Source of the DNA: Brevundimonas sp.
GTDB lineage: Bacteria > Pseudomonadota > Alphaproteobacteria > Caulobacterales > Caulobacteraceae
Length of the DNA stretch: 36,869 nt
Direction: 5' to 3'
Assembly (NCBI RefSeq): GCF_018608325.1
Contig: NZ_JABAZW010000069.1
Span: 1 to 36,869 of the forward strand
Shown here: positions 16,558 through 24,415 of the stretch, in pieces
Layout: each line of letters starts with the position of its first letter
How positions within the stretch are numbered: the first letter of the stretch is position 1
Program-made: the position numbers and the translations under genes
Notes under the pieces: model-generated
Databases searched by the model: none
Told to the model about the DNA's origin: nothing
Seen by the model: the letters and a program-made list of their open reading frames with translations, nothing else

Positions 16558-18482
16558 GCACGAACCCACAACCGCCACCGGCCCAAGCGAGACCATTCGC
16601 CCGCTTGCTTGACCGTACGGAGCGGATCATAGACGCGCCCGTGACCTCGTCTTCCGCCCCGTCTGCGCGTCGCTATGATCTGGACTGGATCCGCGTAAGC
16701 GCCTTCGCCCTGCTGATCCTGTATCATGTCGGCCTGGTGTACGGCGTCTATGGCTGGCACGTGCACAGCGCCCACACTTTCGAGTGGATGCGCGAAGCCA
16801 TCCTGATCACCAACCCGTGGCGGCTGACGCTGCTGTTCCTGGTGTCAGGCGCGGCCTTACGGTTCATGACCCTGCGTCGCACGCCGCGTGAGGTGACCCG
16901 CGCACGCTTCGCCCGTCTGGTCCCGCCCCTGCTGTTCGGCACGGTGGCGCTGGTGCCGCTGCAGTCGTGGATCGAGGCGCGCGACAAGGCGAACTGGCCC
17001 GGCGGCATGGACGGCTATCTGGACTGGATGGCGCGTGAGTTCAGCTGGAGCGGCCTGATGGACGGCGTTCCGGTCAACCATCTGTGGTTCATCGTCTATA
17101 TCGCGGCCTACAGCGCCGTGACGATCCTGCTTTGGCGCCAGCCGGGCGTCATCGCCCATATCGGCGACTGGCTGGAGAAGAACCTGCGGGGCTGGCGCGT
17201 GCTGGTGCTGCCGATCCTGTATCTGATCTTCATCCGCATCGCCCTGTTCCCCTATTTCGGCCTGACCAACACCCTGTCGGTCGACTGGTACAATCACGCC
17301 CTGTCGCTGGTCGCCTTCATCTTCGGCTTCGCCATCGTGGGCCGCGAGAGCATCTGGCGCGACATGGAGCGGCTGCGCTGGGTCAGCGTGGCCCTTGCCG
17401 CTGTCGCGCTGCCGATCATGATGGCCCAGGTCTGGCATCCGGGCGGACGCGCCTTCTGGGGCGTGCCCAAGGCCATCGTCTATGGCATCGACCAATGGGC
17501 GGTCATCACCGCCATCCTGGGCTTTGGCAGCCTGCATCTGCGCGACAAGTCCAGTCCGGTGCTGAAGTATCTGACCGAGGCCACCTTCCCCCTCTACATG
17601 GCCCACCAGACGGTGCTGGTGCTGGCGGTCTGGATCATTCGCCCGGCCAATCTGTCCGCCCCGGTGGAGGCCGTGTCGCTGGTGCTGATCACCTTCCTGG
17701 GCAGTCTGGCCATCTATGAGGTGGTCAAGCGCATCCCCTTCATCCGCCCGCTGTGGGGGCTGAAGCCGATCGACGACAAGCCCTGGCCCATCGACCTGCG
17801 GCCAGAGGCCAGAACCCCCTATCGACGTCGGCGCCATCTGCTGGGCGTGGGTGTTGCGGCGCCTGTGATCGCCCTGCTGGTCGTAGCCGTCGCCATCGCC
17901 GCCTATCCCGACTTCAACAACGCCACCCAGTATCTGAGCGAACTGGGCGGGGCGACGGCGCGCAAACCAATCATCTTCAACGCCGGGCTGTTCGCTGCCG
18001 GGGTCATGGCGGCGCTGGCCGGGGTTGGTTTCGGCCTGACCATCTACGCCCTGACGCGCGCGCGCATCCCCGCCGCCGTGATCGCCATCGTCTTCGTGCT
18101 GGCGGGGGCTGGCCTGTCGCTGTCGACCCTCTATCCGTGGCCGGACCCGCGCCACATGGTGATCAACCTGGGTCTGGGCATCCAGTTGGCGCCCCTGCTC
18201 TTGTTGTGGGGATTGGCCGCGCGAAACGACCTGACGCGGCTCAAAATCTTCCTGGCCGTCACCTTTGTTCTGATGGCCATTCTGACGGTCATGACCAAGC
18301 ATCTGGTCCTCCCCGGCACGGTCAATGACGCCAATGTCGGGTGGTGGGAGCGAATCTACGCCACCGTCCTGGTATGCTGGGTCGGGGTCGCCGCCTGGGT
18401 TCTGGAGCGAAAATTGCGACAACTCGCCATCGAAGCGCCGCTTGACGGCCTTCACGAAGCCGTGATCGCAAATCCGCGGTAG
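16554..18482 (+). CDS. Acyltransferase-3 family membrane protein with C-terminal DUF998-like domain
   Basis: This 642-aa polytopic protein has an N-terminal acyltransferase-3/OpgC-like part. It begins with YDLDWIRVSAFALLILYHVG (about residues 43-62), includes a substrate-proximal FLVSGAALRFM, and has about ten helices up to residue 400. From about residue 428 a second six-helix block starts; its QYLSELGG followed by IIFNAGLFAAGV resembles the DUF998 family. The start is uncertain: TTG 16554 overlaps the upstream stop, and GTG 16641 would remove 29 non-conserved residues. The upstream overlap suggests co-transcription with the hglS-like gene, while the downstream neighbour is opgH. The likely role is acyl or succinyl transfer to an envelope glycan, inferred from family and context. 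Confidence 0.82.
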   Translation: MSTNPQPPPAQARPFARLLDRTERIIDAPVTSSSAPSARRYDLDWIRVSAFALLILYHVGLVYGVYGWHVHSAHTFEWMREAILITNPWRLTLLFLVSGAALRFMTLRRTPREVTRARFARLVPPLLFGTVALVPLQSWIEARDKANWPGGMDGYLDWMAREFSWSGLMDGVPVNHLWFIVYIAAYSAVTILLWRQPGVIAHIGDWLEKNLRGWRVLVLPILYLIFIRIALFPYFGLTNTLSVDWYNHALSLVAFIFGFAIVGRESIWRDMERLRWVSVALAAVALPIMMAQVWHPGGRAFWGVPKAIVYGIDQWAVITAILGFGSLHLRDKSSPVLKYLTEATFPLYMAHQTVLVLAVWIIRPANLSAPVEAVSLVLITFLGSLAIYEVVKRIPFIRPLWGLKPIDDKPWPIDLRPEARTPYRRRRHLLGVGVAAPVIALLVVAVAIAAYPDFNNATQYLSELGGATARKPIIFNAGLFAAGVMAALAGVGFGLTIYALTRARIPAAVIAIVFVLAGAGLSLSTLYPWPDPRHMVINLGLGIQLAPLLLLWGLAARNDLTRLKIFLAVTFVLMAILTVMTKHLVLPGTVNDANVGWWERIYATVLVCWVGVAAWVLERKLRQLAIEAPLDGLHEAVIANPR

Positions 18483-18632
18483 GAATCCACGCTTTTTTTC
18501 GCTCAGATCAACATCGCGTGATTGAAAATCGCGCGAATGTGATCGACTATAGGCGAAGTCGCTGCAGTGCAGCATTCCGCGTCGCCCCGCCTTCCGGACG
18601 ACGAATGGTCATCAGGGGGCATCTTGAACGGC

Positions 18633-20585
18633 ATGACCAAGCTGTCAATCCGCGCTGTCGAACACGCCGACATCCAGAAGACGATCGCACCCTGGGCCTG
18701 GCTTCCTGACGAAGCCCCCTTGGAGATGCCGCGCCAGTCTCTGACGGACACGACTGCGTCGGCGGGATCGGTCACGCCGGTCACCTCGCCGCGCAACATC
18801 GCCATGCGTCGCCTGATGCTGCTGGCCGGAACCCTGTTCATGGCCGGTCTGTCGGCCATCGCCCCCTTCTATCTGTATGCCCGTGAAGGCTGGGACGGCA
18901 CCGAGATGCTGGCCTTCGGCATCTTCATGGTTCTGATCACCGCCATCTCCTGCTGGTTCGTCAGCGGCCTGATGGGTCTGGTCGTCATGCTGCGCGGCAA
19001 GGATCAGGCCGACCTGATGTTCGCCGCCCATCCCCAGACGCCGCGCACCCGCACCGCCCTGCTGATGCCGCTGTATAACGAAGACGCCCGCGCATCCTTT
19101 GCACGTCTGGCCCAGATCGACGCCTCGCTGGCGCGTCTCGGCGCCTCGGCGGCCTTCGACATCTTCGTGCTGAGCGACTCGACCAAGGAAGAAGCCGCAT
19201 CGGCCGAGCTGTCGGTGTTCCAGTCCTTCCGCATGAACGCAGGCTCCAAGGCCTTCTATCGCCGCCGTACCGACAACTCCGAACGCAAGGTCGGCAACCT
19301 GTCGGAATGGATCCGTCGTTTCGGCGCCGCCTATGAGAACATGATCGTTCTGGACGCCGACAGCACCATGGCGGGCGAAACCCTGCTGCGCATGGTCGAC
19401 GCCATGGAGCGTAATCCCGGCGTCGGCATGATCCAGACCGCCCCGGTCATCATCAAGGCCCGCACCGTCTTCGCCCGCGTGTCGCAGTACAGCGTGCGCC
19501 TGTACGGCCGCGTCGCGGCCGCTGGTCTAGCCTACTGGACCGGTTCGGAATCCAGCTACTGGGGCCACAACGCCATCATCCGCACGCGCGCCTTCGCCGC
19601 CTGCTGCGGTCTGCCGTCGCTCAAGGGCAAGAAGCCCTTTGGCGGCCATATCCTGAGCCATGACGTCGTAGAGGCCGCCCTGATCCGCCGCGCGGGCTGG
19701 GCCGTACACGTCACCGCCGCTCTGGACGGATCGTGGGAAGAAACCCCGCCCTCGATCACCGACTTCATCCGTCGCGATCACCGCTGGTTCCAGGGCAACC
19801 TGCAGCACCTGGGCCTGATCGGCGCCGAGGGCCTGTCGCCCATGAGCCGCCTGCAACTGGTGATGGGCTGCATGGCCTATCTGTCGTCGCCCCTGTGGCT
19901 GGCGTCGCTGATGGTCGGCCTGTTCATCCAGATGTTCTATCCGGTGGACTGGAGCAGCTTCTTCTACATCCTGAACCCGCAGTTCACGCCCTTCATGCTG
20001 GCGTCCTTCCTGTCGGGCGTGCTGCTGATCGGCCCCAAGTTCATGGGCGCCGCCCTGGTGCTGAGCCGCCCGGCTGAACGCCGCGCCTTCGGCGGACGCC
20101 GCGCCATCGCCAAGGGCATGGCCGCCGAGATCGCCCTGTCGGCCATCCTGGCTCCCATCCTGATGGTCGCCAACACCAAGGCCTTCATCCAGATCCTGTC
20201 GGGTCACGACGCCGGCTGGACCGCCCAGCAGCGCGAGGCCGACGGCCTGGCCTGGTCCGACGCCTTCCGCGCCATGCGCTGGCAGATGGTGGCGGGCGTG
20301 GCCTTCATCATCCCGCTGTGCGTCCGCCCCGATCTGGCGACCTGGTTTGCGCCTATCGTCCTGCCGCTGCTGCTGGCCGCACCGATCTCGGTCTGGACCT
20401 CGCGCGTGCGTTCGGGCGACAAGTTGGCCGCCAAGGGCTTCCTGGTGACCCCGGCGCAGGATGGCGTCAGCGTCAATCCGGCCGTGCTGCACACGCCCCG
20501 TTCGCCCCTGCGCGCCGTCGCTGGCGGCGTCCTGGCCCCCGTCGTCGCCCCGGCGATGGTCCCGGCCCGTGCGCCTGAGCTGTAA
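18633..20585 (+). CDS. opgH: Glucans biosynthesis glucosyltransferase OpgH (MdoH)
   Basis: This 650-aa inner-membrane GT2 glycosyltransferase makes the beta-glucan backbone of osmoregulated periplasmic glucans from UDP-glucose. Two N-terminal helices precede the GT-A domain, which has ALLMPLYNED, an early Asp in FVLSDSTK, the metal-binding VLDADS and the base region SHDVVEAAL. The product-binding motif is RRDHRWFQGN, a Q/RxxRW-type signature. Four or more C-terminal helices form the channel. Start choices are ATG 18633, TTG 18624 (AGGGGG six bases upstream) or GTG 18567. The usual periplasmic partner opgG/opgD is not visible. The adjacent acyltransferase-3 gene may decorate the glucan. Confidence 0.93.
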   Translation: MTKLSIRAVEHADIQKTIAPWAWLPDEAPLEMPRQSLTDTTASAGSVTPVTSPRNIAMRRLMLLAGTLFMAGLSAIAPFYLYAREGWDGTEMLAFGIFMVLITAISCWFVSGLMGLVVMLRGKDQADLMFAAHPQTPRTRTALLMPLYNEDARASFARLAQIDASLARLGASAAFDIFVLSDSTKEEAASAELSVFQSFRMNAGSKAFYRRRTDNSERKVGNLSEWIRRFGAAYENMIVLDADSTMAGETLLRMVDAMERNPGVGMIQTAPVIIKARTVFARVSQYSVRLYGRVAAAGLAYWTGSESSYWGHNAIIRTRAFAACCGLPSLKGKKPFGGHILSHDVVEAALIRRAGWAVHVTAALDGSWEETPPSITDFIRRDHRWFQGNLQHLGLIGAEGLSPMSRLQLVMGCMAYLSSPLWLASLMVGLFIQMFYPVDWSSFFYILNPQFTPFMLASFLSGVLLIGPKFMGAALVLSRPAERRAFGGRRAIAKGMAAEIALSAILAPILMVANTKAFIQILSGHDAGWTAQQREADGLAWSDAFRAMRWQMVAGVAFIIPLCVRPDLATWFAPIVLPLLLAAPISVWTSRVRSGDKLAAKGFLVTPAQDGVSVNPAVLHTPRSPLRAVAGGVLAPVVAPAMVPARAPEL

Positions 20586-20714
20586 AAGATCGTCCAAACC
20601 CGTCAAAAACGATGCGTCACGGCCACAGAGCGGACACAACCGTTAAACCGCCGCTCGACGGCGCGCGCGGGAACACGCACCTTGTGAAGGCTCGCGATGG
20701 AAGGAGCCGATTCC

Positions 20715-21032
20715 ATGACTAAGAAGACCGGATCAGACGCCAAGCCCGACCTTCGCCTGGTCGGAACCGAAGCCGCCATCTACGACCTCATGCGCGCGCC
20801 CGAGACGACGGGCGAGCGCGTCAAACGTCTGCAGCTTGAAGCCCACGCCCTGGCGCTGGAAGAGATCGAGCAGCTCGAGCGCCTGCTGCTGCAGGCAGCC
20901 GAAAAGGCCAAGGAAATCGCTGGCGGCGGCGACGCCTATCCGGTCGGCGCCCGCGAGATCGCCTCGCGCATCGCGGCCGACCTGCCGACGCGGGCCGAGA
21001 CCATCAAGACCATCGTCAACCGCATCGGCTAA
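20715..21032 (+). CDS. Hypothetical 105-aa protein with amphipathic helices
   Basis: The small soluble protein begins MTKKTGSDAKPDLRLVG. A long charged helix follows (ALALEEIEQLERLLLQAAEK, about residues 47-66), and the end is PVGAREIASRIAADLP, then TIKTIVNRIG. AAGGAG lies nine bases before ATG 20715, which is therefore preferred over an in-frame ATG at 20697. It stands alone between opgH and the convergent GNAT gene. The helical, leucine-rich composition suggests a dimerising cytoplasmic protein; I do not recognise a named family. Confidence 0.72.
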   Translation: MTKKTGSDAKPDLRLVGTEAAIYDLMRAPETTGERVKRLQLEAHALALEEIEQLERLLLQAAEKAKEIAGGGDAYPVGAREIASRIAADLPTRAETIKTIVNRIG

Positions 21033-21044
21033 ATACGGGCGGCC

Positions 21045-21329
21045 TCAGGCCAGCACGTCGTCGTAATCCGGGTGCCGCTTGTGCCACGCCACGGCGTAGC
21101 TGCAGCGCGGGAACAGCATCAGGCCTTTCTCGCGGGCGTATTCCGCCATCGACTGCATGAACTTGGCGGCTGCGCCTGAGCCGCGCAGCCCCTGCTCCGC
21201 CTCGACATGCAGGATCATGCGCGCGCCGCCGCGAACGGCGTACTCCGCCCAGACCTTGCCCGCGCCCGCATCCCCGTCGAAATCCTGCTCGAAGCGGTTC
21301 TCGATCGCATCGTCCTTGAACTGACCCAT
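21045..21329 (-). CDS. Small GNAT-fold N-acetyltransferase (YjdJ-like)
   Basis: The 94-aa protein contains the compact acetyltransferase core of the YjdJ type: a central strand AEYAVRGGARMILHVE, the acetyl-CoA loop AEQGLRGSGAAAKFM (about residues 44-58) and a C-terminal MLFPRCSYAVAWHKRHPDY. That last segment is a well-conserved Cys-containing signature of these single-domain enzymes. ATG 21329 is chosen because GAAGGAG lies about seven bases upstream on the minus strand. It ends 13 bases from the convergent hypothetical gene. The physiological acceptor is unknown for this subfamily. Confidence 0.88.
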   Translation of the reverse strand: MGQFKDDAIENRFEQDFDGDAGAGKVWAEYAVRGGARMILHVEAEQGLRGSGAAAKFMQSMAEYAREKGLMLFPRCSYAVAWHKRHPDYDDVLA

Positions 21330-21389
21330 GATGAACTCCTTCGAGCCATCAACAGACGGGGCGGTGGGACGTTCCATCGGTCGGGTGCG

Positions 21390-21773
21390 TCAGATCGGCT
21401 TGTTCTGCAGCAGATTGATCAGGCCCAGCGCACTCTTCACCGTGAACCAGACGCTGATCAGGAACCAGATCAACAGGGACAGCATCAGGAACGGAATGCC
21501 GATCAGCACGACCGAGGCGATGGCGCTGACGATGATCGCAACCCAGGCGGCGATGGTCCACCAGAAGACAGACCAGAACAGCGCGATCTGCGCCTCGATA
21601 TGCTGGCGCGCCACGCCCACCGCCGTATTGCGCGTGACATAGGAAACGATCAGCCCAACCAGCACCAGCACATTGGCGCTTGGGATCGACAACAGAAACA
21701 GAGCCCAGGCGATCAGGGCGCCGACCTTGCCTTCAGGCTCCTGTCCCGATGTGAAATTGGGCTCGGTCGTCAT
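21390..21773 (-). CDS. DUF4870-like small membrane protein
   Basis: The 127-aa protein has a short polar N-terminus (TTEPNFTSGQEPEGK) and three to four membrane segments (about 17-45, 65-90 and 95-118). The segment GVARQHIEAQIALFWSVFW is the characteristic polar-to-hydrophobic junction of DUF4870-like proteins. It starts ten bases after the stop of a longer relative (21784-22512) on the same strand, so the two form an operon. The C-terminal INLLQNKPI matches in pattern the WKLKDGKPV end of its neighbour, which supports common descent. Function is unknown. Confidence 0.82.
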   Translation of the reverse strand: MTTEPNFTSGQEPEGKVGALIAWALFLLSIPSANVLVLVGLIVSYVTRNTAVGVARQHIEAQIALFWSVFWWTIAAWVAIIVSAIASVVLIGIPFLMLSLLIWFLISVWFTVKSALGLINLLQNKPI

Positions 21774-21783
21774 GATGGCTCCG

Positions 21784-22512
21784 TCAGAACAGCAGGGTGT
21801 GCGGATTGGAGACGGGCTTGCCGTCCTTCAGCTTCCACACGCCGGACGCCCCGCGCACCAGCACCCACAGCGCCAGCAGGAACAGGACAAAAACGCCGAC
21901 ATTGATCACCACCAGCAGAGCGCCGACCACCGCCGTCACGGCTGCGATCCAAAGGGTGCGCTGCTGATAGATGAAATGGCTGCGGGCCAGGGCGTCGTCC
22001 GACGCCCGCCTGACCGTCACCGCCAGCAAGGCCAGAACCGCCGAGGCGCCGAAGGTCGGCACCGCCAGAAGGATCAGCACATAGATGGCGTACAGACCCA
22101 TGGGTGCAGGCGCAGGCGCGGCCCGACGTTCGGCCAGATCTTCCCGCACCAGGGCTTCGCGCATCGCCGCGACCGGCGCCTGTGCGGATGCGCCGACAGG
22201 CTGGACCGGCGAGGTCTGGGCGCGCGCGCGGCGATTGCGGTCAGCCGAGAAACGCGTCTCCAGCGGCGCGCCAAAGGTTTCAGTCCGGTCGAACGGTCCC
22301 GGATCAGCCGGTTCGGGCGGATCAAACAGGTCCGGCTCCCGCTCTTCGACAGGTTCGGCGGCGGGCGCGAACACCGGGGTGATGACAGGCTCAGCCTGTG
22401 TCTCACGCGGTTGCCCCGCCAGGGCGCGCGGCGAGGCAAACCCGACCAGATCGTCCAGGTCCTGATCGTCGTTTACGCCCGCTGGGCCTTTCGGATCGCC
22501 GGGTTCGGCCAT
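21784..22512 (-). CDS. DUF4870-like membrane protein with long acidic N-terminal extension
   Basis: The first ~130 of 242 residues are disordered and rich in Pro, Glu, Asp and Ala (for example EPVEEREPDLFDPPEPADPG). Three membrane helices follow in the last ~110 residues, containing ARSHFIYQQRTLWI and the end WKLKDGKPVSNPHTLLF. That layout places it in the same DUF4870-like group as the downstream gene, with an added cytoplasmic tail. The start lacks a clear ribosome binding site, so the exact N-terminus is less certain. It lies 92 bp downstream of folB. The tail could be an interaction or scaffold region, which is speculation. Confidence 0.78.
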   Translation of the reverse strand: MAEPGDPKGPAGVNDDQDLDDLVGFASPRALAGQPRETQAEPVITPVFAPAAEPVEEREPDLFDPPEPADPGPFDRTETFGAPLETRFSADRNRRARAQTSPVQPVGASAQAPVAAMREALVREDLAERRAAPAPAPMGLYAIYVLILLAVPTFGASAVLALLAVTVRRASDDALARSHFIYQQRTLWIAAVTAVVGALLVVINVGVFVLFLLALWVLVRGASGVWKLKDGKPVSNPHTLLF

Positions 22513-22604
22513 GGGTATCGAACGCTTTTCTCACGCCGCGCAGGGCGGCTGGGATTCGCAGACGACAATGGCCGGGTCGCGGGTCAGGCGCAACCGATCA
22601 GACG

Positions 22605-23003
22605 TTAGCGAGACAGCACGATCTCGCAGCCCGGGGCGATCACAGCCTGCAGAGCGCCCGGCTTTTCGATCCGCACCGTCGCCTTCTGTACCCGATGATC
22701 GTCCAGGCAGGCGCGCGCCAGACGTTCGGCGAAGGTTTCGACCAGCCCGATATGCCCCTCAGCCGCGATGGCGCGGGCGGCATTGGCCACGGTTTCATAG
22801 TTGATGGTGTCGCCCAGACGTTCGATGGGCTTGGGCTCAAGCTCCAGGCTCACGTCGATGACCAGACGTTGAAGCCGCCCCTGCTCATGGTCATAGACGC
22901 CGATCCCGGCCTCAACCTCCAAGCCGCGCACAAAGACGCTCAGACGTTCGTAACGCAGCGGCTCATCCGCCGGAAACGGCGACACCGACGACGACTGGAC
23001 CAC
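22605..23003 (-). CDS. folB: Dihydroneopterin aldolase FolB
   Basis: This 132-aa folate-pathway enzyme converts 7,8-dihydroneopterin to 6-hydroxymethyl-dihydropterin and glycolaldehyde. Family motifs include VRGLEVEAGIGVYDHEQG (about 25-42), the pterin-binding VETFAERLA (about 88-96) and VRIEKPGAL (about 110-118) with the conserved active-site Lys. It starts at GTG 23003, four bases after the TAA of the SDR gene. The GGAG overlapping that stop serves as the ribosome binding site, so the two genes are probably translationally coupled. Length is normal for FolB. Confidence 0.92.
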   Translation of the reverse strand: MVQSSSVSPFPADEPLRYERLSVFVRGLEVEAGIGVYDHEQGRLQRLVIDVSLELEPKPIERLGDTINYETVANAARAIAAEGHIGLVETFAERLARACLDDHRVQKATVRIEKPGALQAVIAPGCEIVLSR

Positions 23004-23007
23004 GCGG

Positions 23008-23760
23008 TTACTCCTGGATGTCGGGGGTGCGCCAGGCCAGATGCTGGCCCCCGTCGACGGCGATCATCTGACCGGTCACCATGCGGGCGTCAATGAGCCA
23101 CAGCACGGCGTCGGCCACCGCTTCGGGACTGCCGGGGGTCTCCAGCAGGGTGCCGCGCGCTTCGGCGGCGAATTCTTCAGGCGTCTGGTGGATGGACGGC
23201 AGGGTCGGCCCCGGCCCCACCCCATTGACGCGGATGCCCGGCGCCAGCGCCTGGGCCAGGGTCTGGGTCGCCCACCACAGGCCATTACGCGACAGGCTGT
23301 AGGAGAAGAAGCGCGGGTCCGGCTTCAGCACCTTCTGATCCAACAGATTGATTATGACGCCCTGCGTCGTCTGGGCCGCAAACGTCTCGGCCAACACCAG
23401 AGGCGCCCGCAGATTGGTTTCGATATGGGTGTCCCAGCTTTCGCGGGTCAGGCCGCCGATCCGGTCGTCCAGAAACACCGAAGCGTTATTGATCAGGACG
23501 TTGACCGCACCCAACGCTGCACCGGCGGCGGGGATCAGGCCACGCACGCGGCTCTCATCCTTCAGGTCGGCCTGCAGCAGACAGGCGCGACGCCCCAGAG
23601 CCGCGATTTCATCGGCCAGGGACTGGGCCTCAGCACCTGAGGCATGATGATGGATCGCCACGTCGAAGCCGGCCTTGGCCAGCGTCAGGCAGATCGTGCG
23701 TCCGATCCTGCGCGCCCCGCCCGTGACCAGCGCGACGCCCCGCGCCGATGGTTCAGTCAA
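23008..23760 (-). CDS. SDR-family oxidoreductase, FolM/PTR1-like pteridine reductase candidate
   Basis: A start at TTG 23760 gives 250 aa, the usual SDR length; the longer open frame upstream is low-complexity and overlaps a small gene. The NADPH-binding motif is TGGARRIG (13-20), with NNAS at 91-94 and a C-terminal VNGVGPGPTLPS that is typical of FolM/PTR1-like enzymes. In pteridine reductases the catalytic set is Asp-Tyr-Lys; here Asp141 and Tyr154 are present, but the YxxxK lysine is Arg158 (YSLSR). The coupled folB gene supports a role in reducing dihydrofolate or dihydromonapterin. The lysine replacement makes activity uncertain. The TTG overlaps the stop of the 26-aa membrane peptide gene. 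Confidence 0.85.
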   Translation of the reverse strand: MTEPSARGVALVTGGARRIGRTICLTLAKAGFDVAIHHHASGAEAQSLADEIAALGRRACLLQADLKDESRVRGLIPAAGAALGAVNVLINNASVFLDDRIGGLTRESWDTHIETNLRAPLVLAETFAAQTTQGVIINLLDQKVLKPDPRFFSYSLSRNGLWWATQTLAQALAPGIRVNGVGPGPTLPSIHQTPEEFAAEARGTLLETPGSPEAVADAVLWLIDARMVTGQMIAVDGGQHLAWRTPDIQE

Positions 23761-23833
23761 CCCGACCGAACTCGAAATAGTTGATGGCCGCGACGACGGC
23801 GATGAAGGCGAAGATGATGCCGAGAGCCAGCAT
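23753..23833 (-). CDS. 26-aa single-span membrane peptide
   Basis: ATG 23833 is preceded by AGGAG seven bases upstream on the minus strand and the frame ends at TGA 23755-23753. The peptide starts MLALGIIFAFIAVVAAINYF and ends with EFGRVD: one hydrophobic helix with a short charged C-terminus. All but three sense codons after the start end in G or C. Its last codons overlap the proposed TTG start of the SDR gene, so the short frame may both encode a peptide and couple translation of the SDR and folB. It is too short for most gene finders. I do not know a named family. Confidence 0.65.
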   Translation of the reverse strand: MLALGIIFAFIAVVAAINYFEFGRVD

Positions 23834-23914
23834 GGGATGCTCCTGTTCGTTCCACCCCGATTAAAGCGGAGCGGCCTGCTGTTCAAGCCGCCCTGACGCC
23901 GTCATGTTCATCCG

Positions 23915-24388
23915 ATGACCAACTGGCGCCAGCACGTCGAACCCTTTTCCCGGCCCTTCTTCTTCCTCTGGTCGCGACTGACGCGCGGCAAGACGCTGGG
24001 CGTGCGGGGTGTGGCGGTGGATGGCGAAGGGCGCGTGCTGCTGGTCAAACACACCTATCTGGCGGGCTGGTGGCTGCCGGGCGGCGGGGTAGACAAGGGC
24101 GAGACGACCCAGGCCGCCGTGGTGCGCGAACTGCGGGAAGAAGCCGGACTGATCGCGCGGGGCGAGCCAATCCTGCTGTCCGTCCATTCCAATGAGCGCT
24201 TCTTTCCCGGCGACCATGTCGTTGTCTTCCGCATCGACGACTTCGACATGAGCGAGCGCACCAGCCATGGCGAGATCGCCGAAATCGGCTGGTTCCACCC
24301 TGACGCCCTGCCCGAGGACACGCACCGCGCCACGCGGGCGCGGATCGAGGAAGTGTTCAAGGGCCGAGTTGTCGACGTCTTCTGGTAG
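23915..24388 (+). CDS. Nudix hydrolase
   Basis: This 157-aa protein has a perfect Nudix box, GX5EX7REUXEEXGU, read as [20 protein letters not shown] followed by AGL (about residues 57-79). It binds divalent metal and cleaves nucleoside-diphosphate-linked substrates. The preceding strand [19 protein letters not shown] and the WWLPGGG approach are typical. The N-terminal ~30 residues ([20 protein letters not shown]) are an added hydrophobic-basic segment that might contact membrane. It is transcribed divergently from the small membrane peptide/SDR/folB genes, 81 bp away. The substrate cannot be read from sequence. Confidence 0.93.
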   Translation: MTNWRQHVEPFSRPFFFLWSRLTRGKTLGVRGVAVDGEGRVLLVKHTYLAGWWLPGGGVDKGETTQAAVVRELREEAGLIARGEPILLSVHSNERFFPGDHVVVFRIDDFDMSERTSHGEIAEIGWFHPDALPEDTHRATRARIEEVFKGRVVDVFW

Positions 24389-24415
24389 GCGCGCACGACC
24401 CCCGTTGCGCCGCAG

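Noticed and set aside
14998..16596. 532-aa open frame antisense to the hglS-like gene
   Set aside because: A shadow of a conserved enzyme gene, with no domain or ribosome binding site.
16857..18575. 572-aa open frame antisense to the acyltransferase gene
   Set aside because: The composition is His/Gln/Asp-rich, typical of the reverse frame of membrane-protein genes in GC-rich DNA.
22398..23096. Plus-strand 232-aa frame across folB and its flanks
   Set aside because: Arg/Pro-rich reverse frame crossing two minus-strand genes; no start signal.
23761..23886. N-terminal extension of the SDR frame
   Set aside because: The extra 42 residues are Ser/Pro low complexity, overlap the 26-aa gene in another frame, and would make the SDR atypically long; the TTG at 23760 gives the normal 250 aa.
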